The notes below the pieces were generated by a model, which saw only the letters and a program-made list of their open reading frames with translations, was not told the DNA's origin and did no database searches. The translations under genes and the position numbers were made by a program. 64,000 bases of DNA from G963556115 sp963666605. Lineage in GTDB: Bacteria; Planctomycetota; SZUA-567. Below, piece after piece: positions 27,599 to 36,803 of this stretch. The stretch covers positions 1,054,001 to 1,118,000 of the forward strand of contig OZ223208.1 of assembly GCA_965140405.1 (NCBI GenBank), written 5' to 3'. The number at the start of each line of letters is the position of its first letter. Position 1 is the first letter of the stretch.

Positions 27599-29413
27599 CT
27601 ATACTTTTCCAAGATACCCTTCCGCTGCTTTCTGGTACATCTTATAATACTTACCTTTTAGTGCAAGCAGTTCATCGTGACTTCCAGACTCTTGTATCGT
27701 ACTCCCAGCAAGAACCAATATCTTCTCAGCTCGTTCAACAGTAGACAGCCTATGTGCAATAACAATAGTAGTTCTATCCTCACATATCTTCTCAAGAGCT
27801 GTCTGAATAAGCCTCTCATGGTAGATATCAAGCGATGATGTAGGCTCATCCATTATTAGAATTGTTGGATCAGACAGCACAGCTCTAGTAATCGCAATAA
27901 TCTGCCTCTGACCAAGTGACAAGCCATCCCCACCCTCGAGCACCTTGGTACTATACCCTTCAGGAAGAGCAGCCATAGAGATATGCGTTCCAAGGTTCTT
28001 TGCGACCGCAATAACTTCAGAATCGCTCAACTGTGGCGAAGCAAATTTAAGATTCTCCATAACTGTACCAGTAAAGAGATACCCCTGTTGCGGAACAAAT
28101 CCCATCTTCCTGTGCAAAGCAACACTACTCAACTGGCGAAGATCATACCCGTCAATACACACACTACCACTCACCGGATCATACAACCTAGCCATAAGTG
28201 AAGCAATCGTAGTCTTACCTGCCCCTGTCTCACCTACTATGGCTACAGTCTGTTTGGCAGGGATATGCAGATTGATATCTTTCAAGATCATATCCTGATC
28301 ATCAGTATACCTGAATGACATATTTTTTAGCTCTATCTCACCACGAAGGCTCTCTAATAGTATTGGATCAGCTGGTTCCTTGACATCCGGTTCCATATCC
28401 ATAATCTCAAACACCCTCTCAGCAGCAGCAGAGGCAGCAAAGGTCATACCATATATCTCAGTCACCAAGCGGAGCGGATGGAGCACAGCATTCATATATA
28501 GCACATACTGAGTCACATCACCGGCAGTAATAATACTCGCACTACCAGTGCGCTCTGAGTACCCTATCAACCAGAATGAAAAACCGATAACCAGTGTCAT
28601 ATTTAACATACCAATAAAATCGAGTGAAGGCATAAACAAGCCTTGAAGTCTAGCTACACGAATATTTAGTCGTCTATTCTCACTATTAAGCTCTTCAAAC
28701 TTATCAAAATTTTCATCCTCACGCGAGAACGCATGAACAACTCTAATCCCCCTAACCGTCTCAGTAATATTAGCTACAATCTTACTATTCTGTTTACTAG
28801 CCTGGCGATTTGCCCGCCTCATATGCTTTCTATAATAAGAAGTCATAAAGGCAAAAATTGGTGAAATGATAACTAGCGGCAGAAGCATCATCAGATTGAT
28901 ACGTGCAATTTGAATTATTGCAAAGGTAAATGTAGTCACAAAAATAGCCGTCATCATCAATGGATAGGTAAGAAAATCACCAATTCTTGACAAGTCTGAA
29001 GAGTTTCTAGTTACCAACCACCCTACTTTATGGGTATCATAAAATGATTTAGAAAGCGTCTGAAGCTTCTCAAAAAACGCTCTCCTCAATGACAGTGTCG
29101 CTCTATTTGTTGCATAGGTAGTCATAACCCATTGCAAACCGCCACACGCCCTACTTATTGCTCCGTAAACCAAGAACGGCATTGTAAGAGCCCAGACACT
29201 TCCCCCAACAATATCAATATTATCAATCAACTTACCAGATTGCTTTATCAACTCCATCTCAGCCCATACGCATACAGAGCAGAGTACTATCCCTAGTATC
29301 ACCAACATCTTATACTTACCAAGATATCCAAAGCACCTTATAAGGTCTCTAGCAGATAGTTCTGGCCTATCATCATTTGAATCTTTCTGTTCAGAGGTCA
29401 TATTTCTAACCAT
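27599..29413 (-). CDS. ABC exporter half-transporter (permease-ATPase fusion), second subunit
   Basis: The 604-residue protein has an N-terminal six-helix ABC exporter membrane domain (about 30-330) and a C-terminal ATPase. The ATPase has Walker A GETGAGKTT, the Q-loop in FVPQQGYLF, Walker B ILIMDEPTSS and the switch histidine in IVIAHRLS. The signature loop reads LSLGQRQ instead of LSGGQ, a deviation typical of one asymmetric site in heterodimeric exporters. The ATG overlaps the upstream subunit gene by 8 bases with GGAGG at good spacing, so the two are translationally coupled partners. The cargo (lipid, drug or peptide) is unknown. Confidence 0.9.
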   Translation of the reverse strand: MVRNMTSEQKDSNDDRPELSARDLIRCFGYLGKYKMLVILGIVLCSVCVWAEMELIKQSGKLIDNIDIVGGSVWALTMPFLVYGAISRACGGLQWVMTTYATNRATLSLRRAFFEKLQTLSKSFYDTHKVGWLVTRNSSDLSRIGDFLTYPLMMTAIFVTTFTFAIIQIARINLMMLLPLVIISPIFAFMTSYYRKHMRRANRQASKQNSKIVANITETVRGIRVVHAFSREDENFDKFEELNSENRRLNIRVARLQGLFMPSLDFIGMLNMTLVIGFSFWLIGYSERTGSASIITAGDVTQYVLYMNAVLHPLRLVTEIYGMTFAASAAAERVFEIMDMEPDVKEPADPILLESLRGEIELKNMSFRYTDDQDMILKDINLHIPAKQTVAIVGETGAGKTTIASLMARLYDPVSGSVCIDGYDLRQLSSVALHRKMGFVPQQGYLFTGTVMENLKFASPQLSDSEVIAVAKNLGTHISMAALPEGYSTKVLEGGDGLSLGQRQIIAITRAVLSDPTILIMDEPTSSLDIYHERLIQTALEKICEDRTTIVIAHRLSTVERAEKILVLAGSTIQESGSHDELLALKGKYYKMYQKAAEGYLGKV

Positions 29414-31271
29414 TATGCTCCTCCTTCTGCAGAAGTAGTATTCTATTCATAACACTATCTTTACTTCTCAATTCCCTAGCTGACCCAGACTCAACTATTT
29501 TCCCATCAGATAACACTAAAACCTTGTCAGCATTCTCAATACTACTATATCTATGTGCAATAATAATCTTCGTTATATCATGCGGCAAAGCATCCAAACC
29601 CTTTTGAATACCATACTCTGTCTGAATATCGAGTGAGCTTGTCGCATCATCAAGAATCAAGAACCTTGGATGGCGCAGCACAGCCCTAGCGATAGCAAGC
29701 CTCTGCCTCTGCCCTCCTGACAAGGTCATTCCACGTTCACCAATTATTGTATCATATCCTTCAGGTAATTTAGTAATAAATTGATGAGCTCCGGCCAGCA
29801 CTGCAGCAGCTACAATGTCATCACTACTCGCATTCAAATCCCCATATGAGATGTTCTCTCGAACAGATGCAGAGAAGAGGAAGGTATCCTGAAATACCAG
29901 AGCAAACTCTTCACGCAATTGACTTAGAGGAATATTACGAATATCTTTACCACCTATAGTTATTACCCCAGAACTTGGATCATAAAATCTGCATATAAGC
30001 ATTGCTAGGGTACTTTTACCAGATCCAGTCTCACCAACAAGCGCCAAAGTTTCGCCTTCATTGATTGTAAAACTTATATTATCTAGAGCTGAAGATCTAT
30101 CAGTATAGCCAAATGATACATTCTCCACCCTCATCTCACCTTTAGGAACTCCCATAGTACAGAATAGATCTACATCTTTTTTTGAATTGCACCCTACCAT
30201 ACTCTTCAGATTACCAACATCAGGCAAAAATACTTCAGTACTAAATAATCCACCTAACCTATTTGCTGATACAGTAAACTTCGACCACCCATCAACAATA
30301 CGAGAGAATACTCTCATTCTCAGCATCAGAGCATTCTGTAGAACAAACAAGACTAAGAGGTTATCCGAGCTAAACGTTCGGTTATGCTGGTGAAGATATA
30401 TCCCTACTCCCAAGACAGCTGGCACTCCGAGCATAACGCCCCATAGAAATGACTGATTTAACAGACTCCATAAAATTCTAGACTCTACCGTCGCATCATG
30501 ATACTTCCTAGCAGCATAGTTAAACTTCTCCCTCTCCTCTTTCTGTCTACCGAAAGACCTTATAAGTAGATGCCCTTCCATATTCTCAGAGAAGACGCCA
30601 ACCATAAATTCCAAGCTCTTTCTAGCTCTAAGATATACTGGATACCCATACTTTATAAAGAGAAATAGTGCTGTAGTAGATAGAAGTATAATCAATAGCG
30701 ATACTACTCCAGCCTGCCAAGCAATACTGAATATATAGATATATATACTAATAAAACCCGTAATGCTCATAAAAGCAAGAAAGAAAGGTCTAGCAAAGAA
30801 GTCAGAGACAGCGTTTACGTCTTCAATAATATTGGCAATAAATCTTCCGCTATGCGCCTGATCGTGATAGCTAAATGAGAGAGCCTGTACATGAGCGAAG
30901 ATCTTATTACGCAGAACATACAGCGCACCCTGCCCAAGCTTGGCTTGAAGTACCCCTTTTATATATCCAGATATCCATTTTAATAGAGCCATAACTGGTA
31001 TTATTATAGAGAAGAAGAAGATTCTATTCTCTATAGTTATCACACTTTCAAGATTTATACCAAAAATACTCAGTTTATTCCCATCAAGGGAGGCAACCAA
31101 TAATTGCAAAGCTTTTGGTATAACAAGATCAAGAAGATTGAATACAGTCACAGACACAAGTATAGCAAAGACTAGCCATGCTCTACCCTCAAGACAGATT
31201 CGTACAACCTGCTTTATATAACTACTTCTTTTCTCTTCAATATTTCGTAGCGAACCAACTTTAATATTCAA
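29406..31271 (-). CDS. ABC exporter half-transporter (permease-ATPase fusion), first subunit
   Basis: The 621-residue protein has a six-helix exporter domain followed by a canonical ATPase: Walker A GETGSGKST, Q-loop LVFQDTFLF, signature LSGGQRQRLAIARA, Walker B FLILDDATSSLD and IIIAHRYS. Walker B ends in an aspartate (DD) instead of the usual catalytic glutamate, so one ATP site of the presumed heterodimer is likely degenerate. The start appears to be TTG 31271, overlapping the bioB stop by 11 bases with AAGGG upstream. Operon order is bioB, this gene, then the second subunit. Confidence 0.9.
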   Translation of the reverse strand: MNIKVGSLRNIEEKRSSYIKQVVRICLEGRAWLVFAILVSVTVFNLLDLVIPKALQLLVASLDGNKLSIFGINLESVITIENRIFFFSIIIPVMALLKWISGYIKGVLQAKLGQGALYVLRNKIFAHVQALSFSYHDQAHSGRFIANIIEDVNAVSDFFARPFFLAFMSITGFISIYIYIFSIAWQAGVVSLLIILLSTTALFLFIKYGYPVYLRARKSLEFMVGVFSENMEGHLLIRSFGRQKEEREKFNYAARKYHDATVESRILWSLLNQSFLWGVMLGVPAVLGVGIYLHQHNRTFSSDNLLVLFVLQNALMLRMRVFSRIVDGWSKFTVSANRLGGLFSTEVFLPDVGNLKSMVGCNSKKDVDLFCTMGVPKGEMRVENVSFGYTDRSSALDNISFTINEGETLALVGETGSGKSTLAMLICRFYDPSSGVITIGGKDIRNIPLSQLREEFALVFQDTFLFSASVRENISYGDLNASSDDIVAAAVLAGAHQFITKLPEGYDTIIGERGMTLSGGQRQRLAIARAVLRHPRFLILDDATSSLDIQTEYGIQKGLDALPHDITKIIIAHRYSSIENADKVLVLSDGKIVESGSARELRSKDSVMNRILLLQKEEHNG

Positions 31272-32226
31272 TTATCAGCCCTTCGTCTTCCACCATCTTT
31301 TTATCGCTCTCAGGAGTAACACCACTAGTAGTCAGGTAGTCCCCAGTCATAAATGCATTTGCTCCGTATACAAACATCTCCCTCATACGGTCACCAAGAA
31401 CTGTCGGTCTGCCACCGCAGACACGCACGGTAGTCTTGGGTAGCATTAAGCGGTACATAGCTATAATTCTAAGTGCTTCCTCAGAAGGAAGTGGAGGTTG
31501 GTTTGCAAGTGGAGTACCTGGATGAGCATGCAAGAAATTTAAAGGCACACTATCCACACCGAGCTCCCTCAACACCAGAGCAAGGTCTGCTCTATCCTCC
31601 CAGCTCTCACCCAACCCGAACAACCCACCGCTACAGACTTTTAGTCCCACACCTAAGGCATTCTTTACCGTCTCTACTCTTTCAAGCCAATCATGCGTCT
31701 TACAAACCTCAGGATAAAAGCCTTGAGAGGTCTCAAGATTGTGATGATACCGATCTAGACCAGCATCTCTTAACTGAGTCAACTGCTCAACACTCATCCT
31801 GCCAAAAGAGGCACAAGGAAGGGGCATAGTGCTATCTTTAGCAATATCCTCTATCCCCTCACAAACATGTTCGAGATCCTTACCTTTTACAGTTATCCCA
31901 CTAGTTACGATACCATAGTTCTTTGCTGAATAACCTGCAGCCTTCTTTGCATTAGTGAGTATTTCATCGTTACCCCTAAAGCCAAAGAGAGTGACTTCAG
32001 ATTTATTATGAGCACTCTGAGAGCAGAATGTACAATCCTCAGGACAACATCCGCACCTAGCATTCATAATAATGCATAAAGAAATTTTATTCTCAAATGT
32101 ACGGGTTCTCAGAGAATTTGCCAATCCTTTTATTTGCTCATTTGAGAGATTCTCAACAGCCCAAATTGCTTCTTCTTTTGAACAACCATTATCAATTGCA
32201 GATTGTTCTATAATTTGATAATCCAT
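31261..32226 (-). CDS. bioB: biotin synthase
   Basis: The 321-residue radical SAM enzyme inserts sulfur into dethiobiotin. The cluster motif C-x3-C-x2-C is seen in CCPEDCTFCSQS, followed by YHHNLETS, CSGGLFGLGESWEDR and the conserved NFLHAHPGTPL segment. Arg and Asn residues expected for the second cluster region are present near VRVCGGRPT. No other bio genes are near. Its stop codon overlaps the ABC exporter gene, an arrangement that might indicate co-regulation only. Confidence 0.96.
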   Translation of the reverse strand: MDYQIIEQSAIDNGCSKEEAIWAVENLSNEQIKGLANSLRTRTFENKISLCIIMNARCGCCPEDCTFCSQSAHNKSEVTLFGFRGNDEILTNAKKAAGYSAKNYGIVTSGITVKGKDLEHVCEGIEDIAKDSTMPLPCASFGRMSVEQLTQLRDAGLDRYHHNLETSQGFYPEVCKTHDWLERVETVKNALGVGLKVCSGGLFGLGESWEDRADLALVLRELGVDSVPLNFLHAHPGTPLANQPPLPSEEALRIIAMYRLMLPKTTVRVCGGRPTVLGDRMREMFVYGANAFMTGDYLTTSGVTPESDKKMVEDEGLIIEY

Positions 32227-32464
32227 ATACGCCTTTACTTTCTAAAAATAATATCGACCTATAATTATACTCTTATAAAAACCAAATGCAAACCTTCGAC
32301 CCACAGTAATACACAAACGATCAAAAGCCTCTTACTCTTTATGTAAAAAAAGCAGTATTATGATATTCTTTTAAAATCAATTTTAAAAACTGGATTTTAA
32401 AAGCTCAAACTATATAATTTACTCCAATACCAAATTATAATGTATAGTCTAGAGGAGTACGACC

Positions 32465-33277
32465 TTGCAGCTAAAAACCATACTATTATCACTAATAATG
32501 CTATTCACCATATCCCTGATAGGGCAAAACCAATGGCAGGCGACAAGTGACTCGATTGTCAACAAATACGGCTCACTCCCAAAGGGAGTAATCTTAGAGG
32601 GTTCTGCTATTGGCTTCGAGCGTATTGAAACAATCAAATACAGACTTTCAGACAACACCTTTATTCTAAACCAGACAACATACTACCCATGCCCTATCCC
32701 CCGCACACAGGTCGCTTCAGTTCTACTAGCGCTATCTAAAGATGACCGCATGGGAGTCTCTATTGTAAATAATAAAGTCCTAAGCTACGGAGCTCTAAAC
32801 CCAGCAGGCGAGACTTCAAAATCTTTAGTAGATGCAGACCGGATTCTAGCATCCATTATCTTTGGATGGAATAAGAACTTAGAAGGAATACAACTACCAA
32901 ACAATTACTCCCCAAAGACAACCAAAAGGCGTGAAATACCTGCAGTCTCTGTCAATAAGTTCAAAGGATACGAATTCTCACTTGTCGACAATGTATACTA
33001 CTTGCAGAGCATGAAAATGGTCAATCTTTTACTACCTATAGGGCCAGGTTCAGCAACTGATGGAGGATACCTATCAGGTGAAAACATGGAACTATTATCC
33101 CCAAGTGATCTAGACAACCTTGATGAAATAAGGAATAATTCCAGAGCATATATAGATATTCCGCAGATCACAAAGGCTGCAAAAATAGGTGAATTCGCCT
33201 CATTTGCTAGGTATCTCAGAAATAGTGGCAACCTAGACCTCGCAGCCTTAGCCAAGCATGTCACCCGCTCACACTAA
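32465..33277 (+). CDS. secreted protein of a paralogous family (paralogue at 40131)
   Basis: The protein starts at TTG 32465 with AGGAG nine bases upstream and has an N-terminal hydrophobic signal (LKTILLSLIMLFTISLIG). It shares a clear pattern with the product at 40131-40934: LPKGVILEGSA.G matching VPKGITLEGRADG, I..IKY followed by NTFI.N, then a GVS or GIS motif, YGA/FGA, and an AD.....IIFG segment. The family is unknown to me. Both are likely exported, about 270 residues long and lack cysteine pairs or catalytic motifs. It is a single gene followed by a hairpin at 33305-33337. Confidence 0.7.
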   Translation: MQLKTILLSLIMLFTISLIGQNQWQATSDSIVNKYGSLPKGVILEGSAIGFERIETIKYRLSDNTFILNQTTYYPCPIPRTQVASVLLALSKDDRMGVSIVNNKVLSYGALNPAGETSKSLVDADRILASIIFGWNKNLEGIQLPNNYSPKTTKRREIPAVSVNKFKGYEFSLVDNVYYLQSMKMVNLLLPIGPGSATDGGYLSGENMELLSPSDLDNLDEIRNNSRAYIDIPQITKAAKIGEFASFARYLRNSGNLDLAALAKHVTRSH

Positions 33278-33304
33278 CCTCCAGCAAATCCTTAAAAACT
33301 TATT

Positions 33305-33337
33305 ATTCCCTTGAAAACCCAGTGTTTTCGGGGAATA
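33305..33337 (+). terminator. hairpin terminator
   Basis: ATTCCC and GAAAAC pair with GTTTTC and GGGAAT around a 5-base loop, with a small internal TT/G irregularity. A T-rich tract follows on the plus strand. It follows the secreted-protein gene. Confidence 0.65.
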
Positions 33338-33457
33338 TTTATTCATACAAATAGACTTAATCAAATTAAAACCAGATACTTTATAGTTGATATACCGCCA
33401 AACCAGACTATAATCATCTTAATTAATTTACTATATAACCAAAGATAAAGGCAAAGA

Positions 33458-34315
33458 ATGAAGATAATCAATACAATTGAAGAGATGCAAGCCGAGGGGT
33501 TAGATATTATCAGACAGAACCTAGTTCATGGTTTTGTTCCAACAATGGGCGCACTCCATGATGGTCACCTATCACTTATAGAGGCAGCAAGGGAGGATTG
33601 TGATGTAGTTACTGTCAGCATCTTTCTAAATCCTACACAATTTGATAATGAGGACGACCTTGAAAATTATCCAAAGACCTTTGAAGATGATATTGAAAAA
33701 GCCGAAGCAGCAGGAGCAGATATAATCTTTGCACCAACTCCAGAGATGATGTACTCAAAGAACCGCGATACAGTAGTAATGGTTGATAAACTTGCCAACC
33801 ACCTCTGCGGCCTTTCAAGAGGTAGAGGACACTTTATCGGAGTCTGTACAGTCGTTACCAAGCTTCTCAATATCACCAGAGCAGAGTATGCATACTTTGG
33901 ACAGAAAGATGCCCAACAAGCCCTTATCATACAGCGCATGATTATAGATCTCAATATCCCTACTAAGATGAAGATCTGCCCAATCGTTAGAGAAGAGAAC
34001 GGGCTAGCTATGAGTAGTAGAAATAAACGCATCAAACCAGAACAGCTGGAAGAAGCTCTCTCACTACAAAAAGCACTTCTCCTAGGGGAAAAGATGATTG
34101 AAGATGGTGAGACAAAATCATCAGAAATCATCTGCAAGATGGTCGAAATTATTATAGAAAGCGGAAATGTTGAAGTAGACTATATGGATATAGTCTCTCC
34201 AGAGACACTTGAAGACGTAGAAGAAATCGAAGATCTAGTACTTATTGCCGGAGCAATAATTCTTGAAGGTGACCTTCGCCTAATAGATAACGTACTCGCT
34301 GCCCCCACAAAGTAG
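33458..34315 (+). CDS. panC: pantothenate synthetase
   Basis: This 285-residue enzyme joins pantoate and beta-alanine with ATP. It shows VPTMGALHDGHLSL (the HIGH-like motif), SIFLNPTQF, FGQKDAQQALIIQRM, and REENGLAMSSRNKR (the KMSKS-equivalent). It is preceded by an AAAGG site and followed after 14 bases by the RluD-like gene in the same direction. No panB or panD is adjacent. Confidence 0.96.
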   Translation: MKIINTIEEMQAEGLDIIRQNLVHGFVPTMGALHDGHLSLIEAAREDCDVVTVSIFLNPTQFDNEDDLENYPKTFEDDIEKAEAAGADIIFAPTPEMMYSKNRDTVVMVDKLANHLCGLSRGRGHFIGVCTVVTKLLNITRAEYAYFGQKDAQQALIIQRMIIDLNIPTKMKICPIVREENGLAMSSRNKRIKPEQLEEALSLQKALLLGEKMIEDGETKSSEIICKMVEIIIESGNVEVDYMDIVSPETLEDVEEIEDLVLIAGAIILEGDLRLIDNVLAAPTK

Positions 34316-34329
34316 ATTACAGATAAAAT

Positions 34330-35295
34330 ATGGCAAGAGCAAGATATCTACCAAATCAGCTTGTGACCTTCGAGGTAAAGCGCAATCGTGGCATACGAAC
34401 AATAGAAGGTTACCTGGCCTCACGGCTCTATATCAATGATATTAGAGCCAAAGCTCTCATCGTGCAAGGTAGCGTCAAGGTTGATGGTAAAGAGCTAGAG
34501 TTAAGCAGTATAATTGACCTAAAGGCTGGAAGTATAGTTGAGATAACCTTCCCAAATTCATGGCCGCCATACATGCAGCCAACTGAGATGGATCTAGACA
34601 TCATCTACGAAGATGACGAGCTTATTGCATTAAATAAACCTGCTGGCAGAGTCGTCCACCCCTCAAGTGGACACCTCACTGGAGAGACCTTGCAAAATGG
34701 TATCCTGCATAGGTACAAAGACTCAAACTACCATGACAAAATGATCTCACCAGCCCACAGACTTGACAGATACACTACCGGAGTGATCGTCTACTCACGT
34801 ACCCAATCAGCTTACAAAGAGCTTACCGGATACTTTAGAGAGAACCAGACCCATAAAAACTATCTCGCAATAACAGATGGTCTAGCAGACTGGGCTGAAA
34901 TAGAGGTAAATGCACCGCTAGGGATTGATCCAGAAGATAGAACACTTAGGCGAGTTCCCCCTAATGACGCTAGAGAGGGGAGCAAAGAAGCTATTACAAA
35001 ATTCCGTGTTATAGAGAGCGGTAATAATTGGAGCCTGATAGAAGCGATTCCAATCACAGGGAGATCACACCAGATCAGAGCTCATCTCAAGCACCTAGGA
35101 CTACCCATTCTCTGTGATCACGAGTATAACCCAGACGGACGCAAGCTCAAAAGCTTGTCATTTCAAGCATTACATGCCAGAGAGCTGAAAATAAAACACC
35201 CAAGAACCCAAAAACTGCTAACTCTTCAAGCCGAACTACCCCTAGCCTTTGCGAATGCTCTCTTGGAGTTAAAAAACGCCGAAAATAACGAATAA
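34330..35295 (+). CDS. RluA-family pseudouridine synthase
   Basis: An N-terminal S4 RNA-binding domain (about residues 20-80) precedes an RluA/RluD-type catalytic domain. The catalytic motif is HRLDRYTTGVIVYSRT, with the Asp in HRLDR, and TGRSHQIRAHLKHLG lies further on. The enzyme isomerises uridine to pseudouridine in rRNA, most likely large-subunit rRNA (RluD-like), but the exact target cannot be set from sequence. It is the second gene after panC. Confidence 0.9.
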   Translation: MARARYLPNQLVTFEVKRNRGIRTIEGYLASRLYINDIRAKALIVQGSVKVDGKELELSSIIDLKAGSIVEITFPNSWPPYMQPTEMDLDIIYEDDELIALNKPAGRVVHPSSGHLTGETLQNGILHRYKDSNYHDKMISPAHRLDRYTTGVIVYSRTQSAYKELTGYFRENQTHKNYLAITDGLADWAEIEVNAPLGIDPEDRTLRRVPPNDAREGSKEAITKFRVIESGNNWSLIEAIPITGRSHQIRAHLKHLGLPILCDHEYNPDGRKLKSLSFQALHARELKIKHPRTQKLLTLQAELPLAFANALLELKNAENNE

Positions 35296-35399
35296 AACAT
35301 CCTAACTATATCGAAATTCATAATAGACAAATTACCCTTTCTTCTATATAATGTATATAATATTTAATTAATAGCAAATACACATTTGGGAGAAGAACA

Positions 35400-36803
35400 A
35401 TAGACACACAATTCGATACTATCATAATAGGCTCAGGGCTAGGCGGCATGACAGCTGCAAATAGACTCGCACGCTTTGGCCGCAAAGTGCTACTAGTAGA
35501 GCAACATTTTATGCTCGGAGGACTTGCCGCATACTTCAAAAGAAAAGGGCACATTTTTGATGTATCCCTCCATGGCTTTCCATACGGCATGGTCAAGACC
35601 TGCAGAAAATACTGGAGCAAAGATATTGCAAATAAAATTGTTCAGTTAAAACGTGTTGTCTTCGACAACCCTCAATTCCACCTTGAAACCACCTTCGATA
35701 CTGCAGATTTCAAGTCAAAGCTTATAGATTTTTTCAAAATACCCACAGAGACAGTAGATTCGTTTTTTACCACACTTGCACAGATGAACTTCTACGATGA
35801 TCAGTCGATGACCACGAGGGAGCTCTTCGAACAATTTTTCCCAGGACGTAAAGATGTTGTACGCTTCCTTATGGAGCCAATCACCTACGCAAATGGCTCA
35901 ACCCTAGACGAACCAGCAATTACCTATGGTATCGTATTTTCTAACTTTATGAACAAAGGTGTATATACCTTTGAAGGCGGTACAGACCTCTTCATAGATA
36001 TGTTAAAAGAAGAACTAGAAAAGAACGGCGTAGAGATTAGACTTAGTAGCAAAGTTGATAAAATAATAATGAAAGACGGCAAAGCTGCTGGTGTAATTGT
36101 AAACGGCGAAGAGCTTACCGCCAAGACAGTCATAAGCAATGCTAGTTTGTCAAAAACAGTTACTGACATGCTCGGTAAAGATAATCTACCAGCAAAATTT
36201 GTTGAGCAGACACACGAGATGAGAATATCAAACTCCTCTACCCAGGTATATTTTGGAATCAAAGAAGGTGAGAATATTGAAGATATTGGAGATTTGATAT
36301 TCACATCTACCCACGATGAGTTCAATGCTGAGCGTCTATGCGCAAAGGACGTCACTAGTCGCACCTTCTCAATCTACTACCCCCGCACACGCCCAGACGC
36401 CGCTCCTAAGTATACAGTAGTTGCCTCCATGAACGCTAAGTACGAAGACTGGAAAGACATGAGCGACAAAGAGTACAAAGAAGCCAAAGACGCTCTCTGT
36501 AAAGAGACACTGGAATACCTTGAGAAGTATCTACCAGGTGTTACTAAAAAGATTGACTATATGGAAGCAGCCACCCCTCGCACCTTTGCCCACTATACCG
36601 GACACATAGGCGGGGCGTCTTTTGGCACCAAGTTTGAAGGCCTCAAGATAAGTGAAGGGCTTCCAAAAGTTGCTAAAGGTGTCTACCATACAGGAAGTTG
36701 TGCTATAATTATGAGCGGCTGGCTTGGAGCAGCAAACTACGGAGTAATCGTTGCTAATCAGGTTGAGGACTACCTATACAAGTCAGAAAGCGAAGGTAAT
36801 TAA
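35400..36803 (+). CDS. FAD-dependent oxidoreductase (phytoene desaturase-like) with an apparent ATA start
   Basis: The first in-frame ATG (35448) falls inside the FAD-binding motif, so it is too late. Reading upstream gives DTQFDTIIIGSGLGGMTAAN, a complete Rossmann dinucleotide-binding loop. The codon before it is ATA at 35400, and GGAG sits seven bases ahead at ideal spacing. No ATG, GTG or TTG occurs in frame between 35400 and the upstream stop at 35358. The rest matches the NAD(P)/FAD oxidoreductases of the CrtI-like family (LVEQHFMLGGLAAYFKRKGH, GGTDLFIDMLKEEL, and a C-terminal GGASFGTKFEG). The substrate is unknown; retinol saturase or carotenoid-like chemistry is possible. Confidence 0.85.
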   Translation: MDTQFDTIIIGSGLGGMTAANRLARFGRKVLLVEQHFMLGGLAAYFKRKGHIFDVSLHGFPYGMVKTCRKYWSKDIANKIVQLKRVVFDNPQFHLETTFDTADFKSKLIDFFKIPTETVDSFFTTLAQMNFYDDQSMTTRELFEQFFPGRKDVVRFLMEPITYANGSTLDEPAITYGIVFSNFMNKGVYTFEGGTDLFIDMLKEELEKNGVEIRLSSKVDKIIMKDGKAAGVIVNGEELTAKTVISNASLSKTVTDMLGKDNLPAKFVEQTHEMRISNSSTQVYFGIKEGENIEDIGDLIFTSTHDEFNAERLCAKDVTSRTFSIYYPRTRPDAAPKYTVVASMNAKYEDWKDMSDKEYKEAKDALCKETLEYLEKYLPGVTKKIDYMEAATPRTFAHYTGHIGGASFGTKFEGLKISEGLPKVAKGVYHTGSCAIIMSGWLGAANYGVIVANQVEDYLYKSESEGN

